Assembly (NCBI GenBank): GCA_947464585.1
Contig: CANHYS010000184.1
Span: forward strand, 1 to 5,616
Direction of reading: 5' to 3'
Length of the DNA: 5,616 nucleotides
DNA from: Planctomycetaceae bacterium
GTDB taxonomy: Bacteria > Planctomycetota > Planctomycetia > Pirellulales > UBA1268
Below, piece after piece: positions 1 through 5,616 of the stretch (positions within the stretch are counted from its first letter, which is position 1; each line of letters starts with the position of its first letter). The notes beneath the pieces are model-generated. The model searched no databases. It was given only the letters and a program-made list of their open reading frames with translations, and was not told the DNA's origin. The position numbers and the translations under genes were made by a program.

Positions 1-2685
1 CCGCGGCGGCACGTTCTGCCGCGACCGGATCTCGCGGATCGCCGCGACGACTCCCAGGAACGTGCCAAACTGTTTCTCGGTGCGGTCGTCGATCCACTCG
101 GCCGGCGGTTCAGGCCAGCGGGCCACCATGATCGATGGCGCGAGGTCGCCCGCATCCCACGGCATCCGCCGCCGGCCCGCCGCCTCGCGGAGATGCTGCC
201 AGATCTCCTCCGTGACGAACGGCATGATCGGATGGAGCAGTCGCAGGATCGTGTCGAGTCCGAGCAGCAGCATCGACTGTGCCTGCGTTCGCAGGGCCGG
301 ATCCGCCAACCGCGACTTGCAGAGTTCGAGATAGGCACTGCAGAACTCGTCCCAGGCAAACGCATAGAGGATCCGCGCCGCCTCGGCAAACTTGTATTCG
401 TCGATCGCCTTGGTCGCGTCCCGGGTCACGCTGGCCAGCCTGCTGGCCAGCCAGCGGTCCTCGAGTGCGGCAAAACTGCCACACCCGCCCGACAGATCCT
501 GTCCCTGGAAGTCTTCCAGGTTCATGAGCACGAACCGTGTGGCGTTCCAGAGCTTGTTCGAGAAATTCCGGCCCGACTCAAACCGCTCGCTGAGCGCCGG
601 ACCGCGGGGCAGGGCGAGATCGGCGGGGCTGCTCGCCCACTGCGTGCGGAACGCTGCTTTGCACTTCGGGCATTCGATCCGTGGCAGCATCCGGTTCTGC
701 ACCGTCTGTTCGATCCGCGCGGAGCACCCAGGGCACTGAAACTCCACCGGCATCCGCACGTCCTGCGTCTCGGTCGCCATGCTCACCATGCCAAACCGCA
801 GCGCGTCGGCGCCGAGGGCCTCGATCACGTCGAGCGGGTCGACGCCGTTGCCTTTGCTCTTGCTCATCGTCTCGCCGTAGCGATCAAGGATCTTGGGATG
901 GATGGCAACATCGCTGAAGGGAATCTTCCCGGTGTCGAACAGCCCCATGATCACCATACGGGCTACCCAGAGCGTGATGATGTCGCGGCTGGTGACGAGC
1001 GTGGTCGTGGGATAGAAGCAGTCGAGCTCCGCCGTCTGTGCGGGCCAGCCGAGCGTGGAGTGCGGCCAGAGCGCCGACGAGAACCAGGTGTCGAGGGTGT
1101 CGGGATCGCGGACGAGCGGTTTTCCCGCCACGGCGTCGGCGCCGAGCGACTCGTCCGACGAGCAGACATGCCAGCCAGTGCCGCCGTCGGACTTCCACGA
1201 CACGGTCTGCCGACCCGCAAACGATTTCTGAAGATCGGCCTCCGCCACGCCCTCGACGTGCCAGATCGGGATCCGGTGGCCCCACCAGAGCTGCCGGCTC
1301 ACCGGCCAGTCGCGTTTCTCGCCGAGCCAGTCCAGATAGCTCTTCGCGTAGCGGTCGGGCACGATCCGAATCTTGCCTCGAGTGACGGCGTCGAGCGCGG
1401 GCTGCGCGATCTCGTTCATGCGGATGAACCACTGATCGGCCAAGAACGGCTCGATCGGCGTCTTCGACCGGTCGGAGTGTGCCAGGTCGATGACCCGGTC
1501 CTCCACCTGCACAAGCTGGCCGGCCGCCTCGAGGTCGGCCACCACCCGCGTGCGGGCCTTCATCATGGCGAGGCCGGTGTAGGGACCAGCCTCGGCGTTG
1601 AGCGTGCCGTCGGGCTTCAAGATGTTGATCATCGGCAACTTCTGCCGCAGGCCGACGTCGTAGTCGTTGGGGTCGTGCGCCGGCGTGATCTTCACGCAGC
1701 CGGAGCCCATTTCGGGCTTGGCCCATTCATCAGCCACGAGCGGAATCGCACGGCCGAGCAGCGGGAGCCGCACCTGCCGGCCATCCTTCGCCATTGCCGC
1801 GAGAGTTTCGAGTACCGGCAATAAGTCGCGGCGGCGCACCTCAAGGTCTTCGATTGCACGGTCGATGTCGGCATGCTCCTTGGCCGGCGCGGCGGCACGT
1901 TTTTCGCGGAGGGACTTCTCCGCCTCGGCAATCGCCTCGGCCGGAGCCGGATGCACGGCCACGGCGGTGTCGCCGAGCAAGGTCTCGGGACGCGTCGTGG
2001 CCACCGTCACGCTTGTCGGCTCCCCAGCCTTCGCGTCGATGACGTCATAGCGGATGTGCCAGAAGTGGCCCTTCACCTGCTCGTGAAACACCTCGTCGTC
2101 ACTGACGGCGGTCTGCAGGAACGTGTCCCAGTTGACGAGCCGCTTGCCGCGGCGGACGAGGCCCTTCTCAAAGAGCCGGAAGAACGCCTCGCGGACGGCC
2201 CGGGCACACTGGTCGTCGAGCGTGAACCGCACCCGATCCCAGTCGCAACTGGCGCCCATGTCGCGGAGCTGCCCGAGGATCCGCTTCTCATACTGTTCCT
2301 TCCAGGCCCAGATCCTCTCGACGAGCTTTTCGCGGCCGAGGTCGTGCCGGGAGAGTTTTTCCTCCTCGAGCAGACGGCGTTCGACGACCGCCTGCGTGGC
2401 GATGCCGGCATGGTCGGTGCCCGGCATCCAGAGCGTGTTGTAGCCCTGCATCCGTCGCGTGCGGACGAGCAGATCCTGCAGGCTGTTGTTGAGGGCATGG
2501 CCGAGGTGGAGGGCGCCGGTGACATTCGGCGGCGGGATGACGATCGAGAAGGTTTTTCCCTTGCGAGCGCCCTGGCTGGCACCGGCGGCCGGTGGTTCGG
2601 CGTGCCAGTAGCGGCCGGTGTCCCAGAGCGTGCGGCAGCGGGCCTGGGCGGCGGCGTGGTCGTATTGCTTCGGCAGTTCGTGCAT
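1..2685 (-). CDS. valS: Valyl-tRNA synthetase (ValS), C-terminus cut by the window edge
   Basis: Cytoplasmic class I aminoacyl-tRNA synthetase that charges tRNA-Val with valine and hydrolyses mischarged threonine. I read 895 codons without a stop. The start is firm: the ATG at 2685 opens MHELPKQYD, and an in-frame TGA lies six codons upstream. In order: PPPNVTGALHLGH with the HIGH signature HLGH at residues 60-63; the CP1 editing domain from about 216, with TTRPET at 230-235 and GCVKITPAHDPNDY at about 329-342; WWGHRIPIW ending at 475; DTWFSSALWP at 532-541; the KMSKS loop as TMSKS at 606-610; and the anticodon-binding domain from GRNFSNKLWN at 705-714 through HPIMPFVTEEIW. Two segments are extra compared with E. 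coli ValS: about 247-298 in CP1, and about 647-700 with two CPxC pairs. The C-terminal arm (tRNA-binding coiled coil in the family), perhaps 130-170 residues, lies beyond position 1. Only a weak purine run (AAGAAA) precedes the ATG. Identification is near certain. Confidence 0.98.
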   Translation of the reverse strand, partial: MHELPKQYDHAAAQARCRTLWDTGRYWHAEPPAAGASQGARKGKTFSIVIPPPNVTGALHLGHALNNSLQDLLVRTRRMQGYNTLWMPGTDHAGIATQAVVERRLLEEEKLSRHDLGREKLVERIWAWKEQYEKRILGQLRDMGASCDWDRVRFTLDDQCARAVREAFFRLFEKGLVRRGKRLVNWDTFLQTAVSDDEVFHEQVKGHFWHIRYDVIDAKAGEPTSVTVATTRPETLLGDTAVAVHPAPAEAIAEAEKSLREKRAAAPAKEHADIDRAIEDLEVRRRDLLPVLETLAAMAKDGRQVRLPLLGRAIPLVADEWAKPEMGSGCVKITPAHDPNDYDVGLRQKLPMINILKPDGTLNAEAGPYTGLAMMKARTRVVADLEAAGQLVQVEDRVIDLAHSDRSKTPIEPFLADQWFIRMNEIAQPALDAVTRGKIRIVPDRYAKSYLDWLGEKRDWPVSRQLWWGHRIPIWHVEGVAEADLQKSFAGRQTVSWKSDGGTGWHVCSSDESLGADAVAGKPLVRDPDTLDTWFSSALWPHSTLGWPAQTAELDCFYPTTTLVTSRDIITLWVARMVIMGLFDTGKIPFSDVAIHPKILDRYGETMSKSKGNGVDPLDVIEALGADALRFGMVSMATETQDVRMPVEFQCPGCSARIEQTVQNRMLPRIECPKCKAAFRTQWASSPADLALPRGPALSERFESGRNFSNKLWNATRFVLMNLEDFQGQDLSGGCGSFAALEDRWLASRLASVTRDATKAIDEYKFAEAARILYAFAWDEFCSAYLELCKSRLADPALRTQAQSMLLLGLDTILRLLHPIMPFVTEEIWQHLREAAGRRRMPWDAGDLAPSIMVARWPEPPAEWIDDRTEKQFGTFLGVVAAIREIRSRQNVPPR
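586..747 (-). other. Zinc-ribbon-like insertion within ValS
   Basis: This part of valS encodes residues about 647-700. It lies between the TETQDVRM segment that follows the KMSKS domain and the ERFESGRNF start of the anticodon-binding domain. Thermus and E. coli ValS, as I remember them, lack such cysteines here. It carries CPGC at 651-654 and CPKC at 672-675, separated by 17 residues. This is the CPxC-x17-CPxC pattern of a four-cysteine zinc ribbon. The reading frame is intact on both sides, so it is part of the protein and not an artefact. Zinc binding and any effect on tRNA contact are inference. Confidence 0.75.
1792..1947 (-). other. Charged helical insertion in the ValS editing (CP1) domain
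   Basis: Residues about 247-298 of ValS separate GDTAVAVHP (238-246) from LPLLGRAIP (307-315). In E. coli ValS these two blocks are about 13 residues apart; here the gap is 60 residues, so roughly 47 are extra. The segment is rich in Ala, Glu, Lys and Arg (for example AEAEKSLREKRAA and IEDLEVRRRD), as expected for a helical hairpin or short coiled coil. Alanine- and proline-containing residues at about 264-268 may form the turn. The downstream editing motifs are intact, so editing is probably retained. Confidence 0.7.
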
Positions 2686-2800
2686 GGTTTGGCGTTTCTT
2701 TCAGGGACCGTGATCGGGGATCGCAAAATGTAGCGGAAAACCGACGTCTGCCGCCATGGGAAGACGCCTACCCGGGAGACGCACCGGCGTGCGGGCTGCT

Positions 2801-2827
2801 GGCCGTCTGGATGCTGCCGCGACGGCC
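2801..2827. repeat. Short inverted repeat (possible RNA hairpin)
   Basis: GGCCGTC at 2801-2807 is the exact reverse complement of GACGGCC at 2821-2827, leaving a 13-nt loop. There is no U-tract after either arm, so it does not look like an intrinsic terminator. It would fall in the 5' leader of the rightward gene if transcription starts upstream of it. In DNA this GC-rich, a 7-bp stem can arise by chance. Confidence 0.3.
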
Positions 2828-2896
2828 GTGAGAAGGCCTCGTCTTCCACGTTCCCTACTCCAAGAGCGACGATGGATCGGAGGCGGCCACGAAACC

Positions 2897-2903
2897 AAGG
2901 GAG
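2897..2903 (+). promoter_or_regulatory. Ribosome binding site for the YHYH-PEBP gene
   Basis: AAGGGAG, with a GGAG core at 2900-2903, lies 5 nt before the ATG at 2909. It decides the start: it is the only good Shine-Dalgarno match in this frame, and translation from it gives a clean signal peptide. Confidence 0.75.
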
Positions 2904-2908
2904 AAAGC

Positions 2909-4582
2909 ATGACGCTCGTCCGTTCGAGATGTGTGTTCGCGATCGGATGGCTCCTCATGCTTGGTGCCGCGTCAGACACCGCACGAGCCCATCCGTGGCA
3001 CCGCCATCGGCGTGACGACCACCACGCTACTCAGCCAAAGGTCCCTCCGGCGGTCGCCCCCCGCTTTCTGCTCACGGCCAATGCCAAGCCCAAGCGGGCG
3101 GCCTACACCGACATCGTGAGGGCCTTCGAGCCCTTCGTCGACCTGAAGGCAATCTCCGTCCGCAGCGACGACCGATATTTCTATGTTGAGAGCAACGGCA
3201 TCCCCGATCATCCGCTGATGGTCGGCATCCGGGCGTGGCAGCAGCAGGTGCCGCTGCCGCAGAAATACACCGGCGACAACGCCTGGCAGATCCCGCTCGA
3301 GCCGGTGCCGGCAGCCAACCCGCTGACGACGAAAGACAGGTTTCTGCGAGGGGCGATCGCGCTGGCGGTCAACGGCGTGCCGATTTTCAATCCGCTCAAC
3401 AACCGCGGTGAAGACGCCTTCTTGATCGGCGAACTCGACGACTACGGCGGCCACTGCGGGCGGGCCGACGACTATCACTACCACATCGCGCCGGTGCACC
3501 TGGAGAAGCAGGTCGGCAAGGGGATGCCGATCGCCTACGCGCTCGACGGCTATCCGATCTACGGCTACACAGAGCCCGACGGCTCACCCGTGAATGGACT
3601 CGACCGGTTCAACGGCCATGAGGATGCCGACGGCGCCTACCACTACCACGCCACGAAGACGTATCCGTATCTGAACGGCGGGTTTCACGGGGCGGTGACG
3701 GAGCGTGACGGCCAGGTCGATCCGCAGCCACGGGCCGAACCGGTGCGGCCATCACTCCAGCCGCTCCGCGGGGCGACGATCGTGGGCTATGCGTCGCCTA
3801 CGCCCACCAGCCACCGGCTCACCTACGAGGTCGGCGGCCGCCAGGGTTTGGTTGACTACAAGGTGAACGGTGACGGCACGCTGGTGTTTGACTCCACCGA
3901 TCCGTCGGGCAAGAAGACCACGGAAACCTATGCGCCCCGCGGCCGCGGCCCGGGTGGACGGGGCGGGCCAGGGCCTCGCGGAGAGGGTGGTCGGGGGCCA
4001 CGCCGGCCGGGTGACGATCGTCCGCCGCCTGACCGTCCCGACGACCGCCCGTCACCGCCGCAGTCCGGCGCCAATCGGACCGACGGTCGCGACCGGGGCG
4101 GAGCATCCGCGAAGGCGTCGGGAACAGAAACCCTCACCGTCACGAGCTCAGCCATCGGTGCCGACGGCAATCTTCCAGCGGAGTTCACCTGCGACGGTGC
4201 CGGCGCATCGCCGCCGCTGGAATGGCAGGCCGGCCCTCCCGGCACGAAGTCGTATGCCATCGCCCTCTGGCACGAGGCGCCGGATCGTGTGAAGTCGTAC
4301 TGGGTCGTTTACGGCATTCCTGGGAATAGCACGCAGTTGGCGAAAAACTCCAGAAACGTCGGCACGACGGGCCTCAACGACAAACGTCGCGCGGAGTATG
4401 ACCCGATGTGTTCCAAGGGGCCGGGCGTGAAGACGTATCACGTCACCGTCTACGCGCTCTCGGCGGTGCCGACACTCCGCGCGAACGCCGCCACGCGGGA
4501 CGCCTTGCTCGAGGCGATCAAGGAGATCACGCTCGCCGAGGGCACGCTCACCTACACCTACGAGCGCGGAGCCAGGCAATGA
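2909..4582 (+). CDS. Exported YHYH-domain protein with C-terminal PEBP (YbhB/YbcL-like) domain
   Basis: A 557-residue secreted or periplasmic protein of unknown function. The start is supported by a GGAG site 5 nt upstream. Residues 1-27 form a signal peptide: arginines, the hydrophobic core VFAIGWLLMLGAA, and a likely signal peptidase I site after ARA-27. The mature chain begins with a His-rich run (HPWHRHRRDDHH, 28-39). The YHYH domain follows: NGVPIFNPLNNRG at 155-167, YGGHCGRADDYHYH at 179-192, ALDGYPIYGY at 211-220 and a second YHYH at 244-247. Residues about 270-343 look like a small beta-rich module. Residues 344-405 are a disordered Arg/Gly/Pro/Asp linker. Residues about 408-555 match the PEBP family: LTVTSSAIGADGNLPAEFTC, SPPLEW at 434-439, a YWVVYGIPG strand, KTYHVTVYAL at 508-517, and a helix ending in TYTYER. 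The usual PEBP DPDAP and HW ligand motifs are altered. C428 and C501 could form a disulfide in the exported protein. The family assignments are strong; the biochemical role is unknown. It converges on the next gene. Confidence 0.93.
   Translation: MTLVRSRCVFAIGWLLMLGAASDTARAHPWHRHRRDDHHATQPKVPPAVAPRFLLTANAKPKRAAYTDIVRAFEPFVDLKAISVRSDDRYFYVESNGIPDHPLMVGIRAWQQQVPLPQKYTGDNAWQIPLEPVPAANPLTTKDRFLRGAIALAVNGVPIFNPLNNRGEDAFLIGELDDYGGHCGRADDYHYHIAPVHLEKQVGKGMPIAYALDGYPIYGYTEPDGSPVNGLDRFNGHEDADGAYHYHATKTYPYLNGGFHGAVTERDGQVDPQPRAEPVRPSLQPLRGATIVGYASPTPTSHRLTYEVGGRQGLVDYKVNGDGTLVFDSTDPSGKKTTETYAPRGRGPGGRGGPGPRGEGGRGPRRPGDDRPPPDRPDDRPSPPQSGANRTDGRDRGGASAKASGTETLTVTSSAIGADGNLPAEFTCDGAGASPPLEWQAGPPGTKSYAIALWHEAPDRVKSYWVVYGIPGNSTQLAKNSRNVGTTGLNDKRRAEYDPMCSKGPGVKTYHVTVYALSAVPTLRANAATRDALLEAIKEITLAEGTLTYTYERGARQ
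3941..4120 (+). other. Low-complexity Arg/Gly/Pro linker coding segment
   Basis: This stretch encodes residues about 345-404 between the YHYH half and the PEBP half. It begins with RG/GG/PG repeats (GRGPGGRGGPGPRGEGGRG) and continues with repeated D-R-P units (DDRPPPDRPDDRP), then a polar tail of Gly, Ala, Ser and Lys. It has no hydrophobic core and should be unfolded. It is extremely GC-rich and contains no internal exact tandem repeat of note at the DNA level. It most likely serves as a flexible tether; the positive charge could also bind surface polymers, which is speculation. Confidence 0.8.
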
Positions 4583-4591
4583 CCAGCGGAT
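4583..4591. other. Nine-base convergent junction between two stop codons
   Basis: Only CCAGCGGAT separates the TGA of the rightward YHYH-PEBP gene (4580-4582) from the TGA of the leftward membrane-protein gene (reverse complement of 4592-4594). There is no room for an intrinsic terminator between them, and I saw no hairpin with a U-tract just inside either gene. Transcripts from the two sides probably overlap at their 3' ends, unless Rho or collision stops them. Confidence 0.85.
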
Positions 4592-5616
4592 TCAGTCAAT
4601 TGGCAGAAAGACCCACAGCGACGGGCGCCCACAGTTGCAATGCACAGCCCGGCCCAAGAGACCGAGGCCGGCGATGCTCATGAAGACAGCGGAACGAGCG
4701 GCATCCCAGTAGCCCTTCACACCGGCGGCACGGGGGCCGCGGAGCCGCGACTGGACGCTCGGCACCGGATGGAAGATCACCTCGATAAAAGGGCCTCTCT
4801 GCCGCTCACGATCTTGGAGGTCGTCGAGCATCTCGATCGTCCTTGCCAGCGACTCGTAACTGCAGCCGGACGCCAACAGGTTCTGGTCCACCTCCCCCAC
4901 GCCGCGGCGGCTGGGAGTGGGAAGCGTGAGCAGGCCCAGAAACGACCATAGAGTGAATACGAGGCTATAGCTCACGATCCCCTCGGCCGTGGCCAGCCGG
5001 CGATCCCCAACCATTGCTGCCGCCAAGACGATGCCGAGGACCGTAAAGCCTAAGGCCAACATCCGACCTCTCCACCACTCCCCGGTCTGTACCGCCATCT
5101 GCCGCCGCCGCACCGCTACGGCGAAAGCCTCGGGATCGAGGGCCTCACGCCACCGCATCGGCAGCAGTTGCATTCGCGGATGCAGCACACCCACGACCGC
5201 GCCAGTGAAACCCTCATCGTCGGATTCGCCCATGAAGGTCGGCAGCATGGTCGAACTCTGCTCGTGGTCCCGGAGCCGTTGGTCGTCGGCTCGTGGCAAA
5301 CTGGGCGTGACTTCGAGCCGTGCCATCGCCGTAGCCAACGCAATCCGTCCCCAGAGCGACGCGAGCATGATTGCTGAACCTGCCGTGATCACCCCCAGCA
5401 CTCCTCCGGCTCTGCCCGCGATGAGCAGCACACACGCCGATACAAAAAAGAGGGTGGAGTGAACACTTACTCCCCGTGCGAGCCTTGCCAAGAACAGCCG
5501 CATCGACGGATGCCGCCGCCCGTACCACTTCGGCAGCAAGTAGCCGCCGAAGAGATCGAAGGGAATGTGCAGGGCCGCGTATGCCAGCACGAAGCCGGCC
5601 AGCCCCATCACCTCCC
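4592..5616 (-). CDS. Multi-pass membrane protein, divergent M48/M56 peptidase-like without HExxH; N-terminus may be cut
   Basis: Orphan inner-membrane protein. The first visible ATG is at 5611, giving 339 residues, but the frame stays open to the window edge. The GGGAG just before that ATG is too close to act as its ribosome site, so the true start may lie upstream. Counting from 5611, hydrophobic segments lie at about 3-24, 51-66, 70-90, 184-201 and 210-231. The middle resembles M48/M56 metallopeptidases: GFTGAVVGVLHPRMQLLP at 134-151 recalls the AFT-G-xxxPRIxLP strand, and ALDPEAFAVAV at 157-167 recalls the LSPEELxAVLA helix before the zinc site. Where HExxH is expected, the chain reads RRRQMAV (168-174), so both histidines and the glutamate are absent. 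Further on, GEVDQ at 239-243 aligns loosely with the third-ligand EADR motif, and FHPVPSVQSRL at 280-290 recalls the family's THPSxxxRI motif. The C-terminus ends with a hydrophobic stretch and HCNCG (324-328). The resemblance is judged by eye, so the family is tentative. An inactive peptidase-like scaffold is more likely than an active protease. Codon use is looser than in valS. Confidence 0.85.
   Translation of the reverse strand, partial: EVMGLAGFVLAYAALHIPFDLFGGYLLPKWYGRRHPSMRLFLARLARGVSVHSTLFFVSACVLLIAGRAGGVLGVITAGSAIMLASLWGRIALATAMARLEVTPSLPRADDQRLRDHEQSSTMLPTFMGESDDEGFTGAVVGVLHPRMQLLPMRWREALDPEAFAVAVRRRQMAVQTGEWWRGRMLALGFTVLGIVLAAAMVGDRRLATAEGIVSYSLVFTLWSFLGLLTLPTPSRRGVGEVDQNLLASGCSYESLARTIEMLDDLQDRERQRGPFIEVIFHPVPSVQSRLRGPRAAGVKGYWDAARSAVFMSIAGLGLLGRAVHCNCGRPSLWVFLPID

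Larger units (their letters stand above)
2686..2908. other. Divergent intergenic region between valS and the YHYH-PEBP gene
   Basis: This 223-bp stretch separates two genes that point away from each other, so it should hold both promoters. I found no convincing sigma-70 -35/-10 pair in either direction. The AT-richest part is around 2693-2732 (GTTTCTTTC and CGCAAAATGTAGCGG), which could include the leftward promoter of valS. A 7-bp perfect inverted repeat sits at 2801-2807/2821-2827. There is no T-box-like layout with a terminator next to valS. An in-frame extension of the rightward gene to an ATG at 2756 is possible on paper but reads as arginine-rich, non-conserved-looking sequence. Confidence 0.7.

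Noticed and set aside
884..1726. A 280-codon minus-strand open frame inside valS
   Set aside because: It is a frame-shifted shadow of valS on the same strand. The valS frame is continuous here and carries the conserved motifs; this one reads as Arg/Gly/His-rich sequence.
1..2685. Possible frameshift or pseudogene status of valS
   Set aside because: I translated the whole segment codon by codon. It has no stop or frame break, and all catalytic motifs are present in order.
193..2733. Two long open frames on the plus strand (193-1824 and 1873-2733) lying antisense to valS
   Set aside because: They are in exact codon register with valS on the other strand. They stay open only because valS avoids TTA, CTA and TCA codons, and the gap falls at its single TTA (1822-1824). 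Their translations look like arginine/histidine-rich noise with no domain.
2801..2827. Inverted repeat considered as a terminator or riboswitch stem
   Set aside because: It has no U-tract and no further paired elements around it. It lies between divergent genes where no terminator is needed, and chance is a fair explanation in GC-rich DNA.
2073..2849. A 258-codon minus-strand open frame starting in the intergenic region
   Set aside because: Most of it overlaps the N-terminal catalytic part of valS in another frame, and its product is Ser/Arg/Pro-rich without family resemblance.
2756..2908. An upstream ATG extending the YHYH-PEBP protein by 51 residues
   Set aside because: The extra residues are arginine-rich and would bury the signal peptide. 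The ATG at 2909 has a good ribosome site and puts the signal peptide at the N-terminus.
4640..4951. A 103-codon plus-strand open frame downstream of the YHYH-PEBP gene
   Set aside because: It lies opposite the C-terminal half of the membrane protein, whose frame has coherent membrane segments and motifs. No domain is visible in this one.
4989..5462. A 157-codon plus-strand open frame
   Set aside because: It is antisense to the membrane-protein gene, has Ser/Arg/Pro-rich composition and lacks a ribosome site. It is a shadow frame.

Overview
The window is GC-rich, gene-dense bacterial DNA. It most likely comes from a planctomycete, perhaps of the Pirellulales/Planctomycetia type. This rests on base composition, the insertion-bearing bacterial ValS, the secreted YHYH protein and the style of the orphan membrane protein. 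It is an inference from sequence, not from a database search.

Layout: (1) Positions 1-2685, minus strand, hold most of valS (valyl-tRNA synthetase). Its frame is uninterrupted from the ATG at 2685 to the left edge (895 codons), and the C-terminal end lies outside the window. (2) Positions 2686-2908 are a divergent intergenic region that should carry the start signals of valS (leftward) and of the next gene (rightward). No convincing promoter can be read in it. (3) Positions 2909-4582, plus strand, encode a 557-residue exported protein: signal peptide, histidine-rich mature N-terminus, YHYH domain, a short beta-like segment, a long Arg/Gly/Pro linker and a C-terminal PEBP (YbhB/YbcL-like) domain. 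(4) Positions 4592-5616, minus strand, encode a multi-pass membrane protein that resembles M48/M56 metallopeptidases in layout but lacks the HExxH zinc motif. It may be partial at its N-terminus. The last two genes converge with only 9 bp between their stop codons.

The three genes do not form an operon and show no obvious shared pathway: one is housekeeping, one is a secreted orphan and one is a membrane orphan. I saw no tRNA or rRNA gene, CRISPR array, insertion sequence or phage gene. I see no strong case for a new multi-gene system. The points most worth a second look are the probable pseudo-protease, the YHYH-PEBP fusion with altered PEBP pocket residues, and two large insertions in ValS (a four-cysteine zinc ribbon and a charged helical segment in the editing domain).
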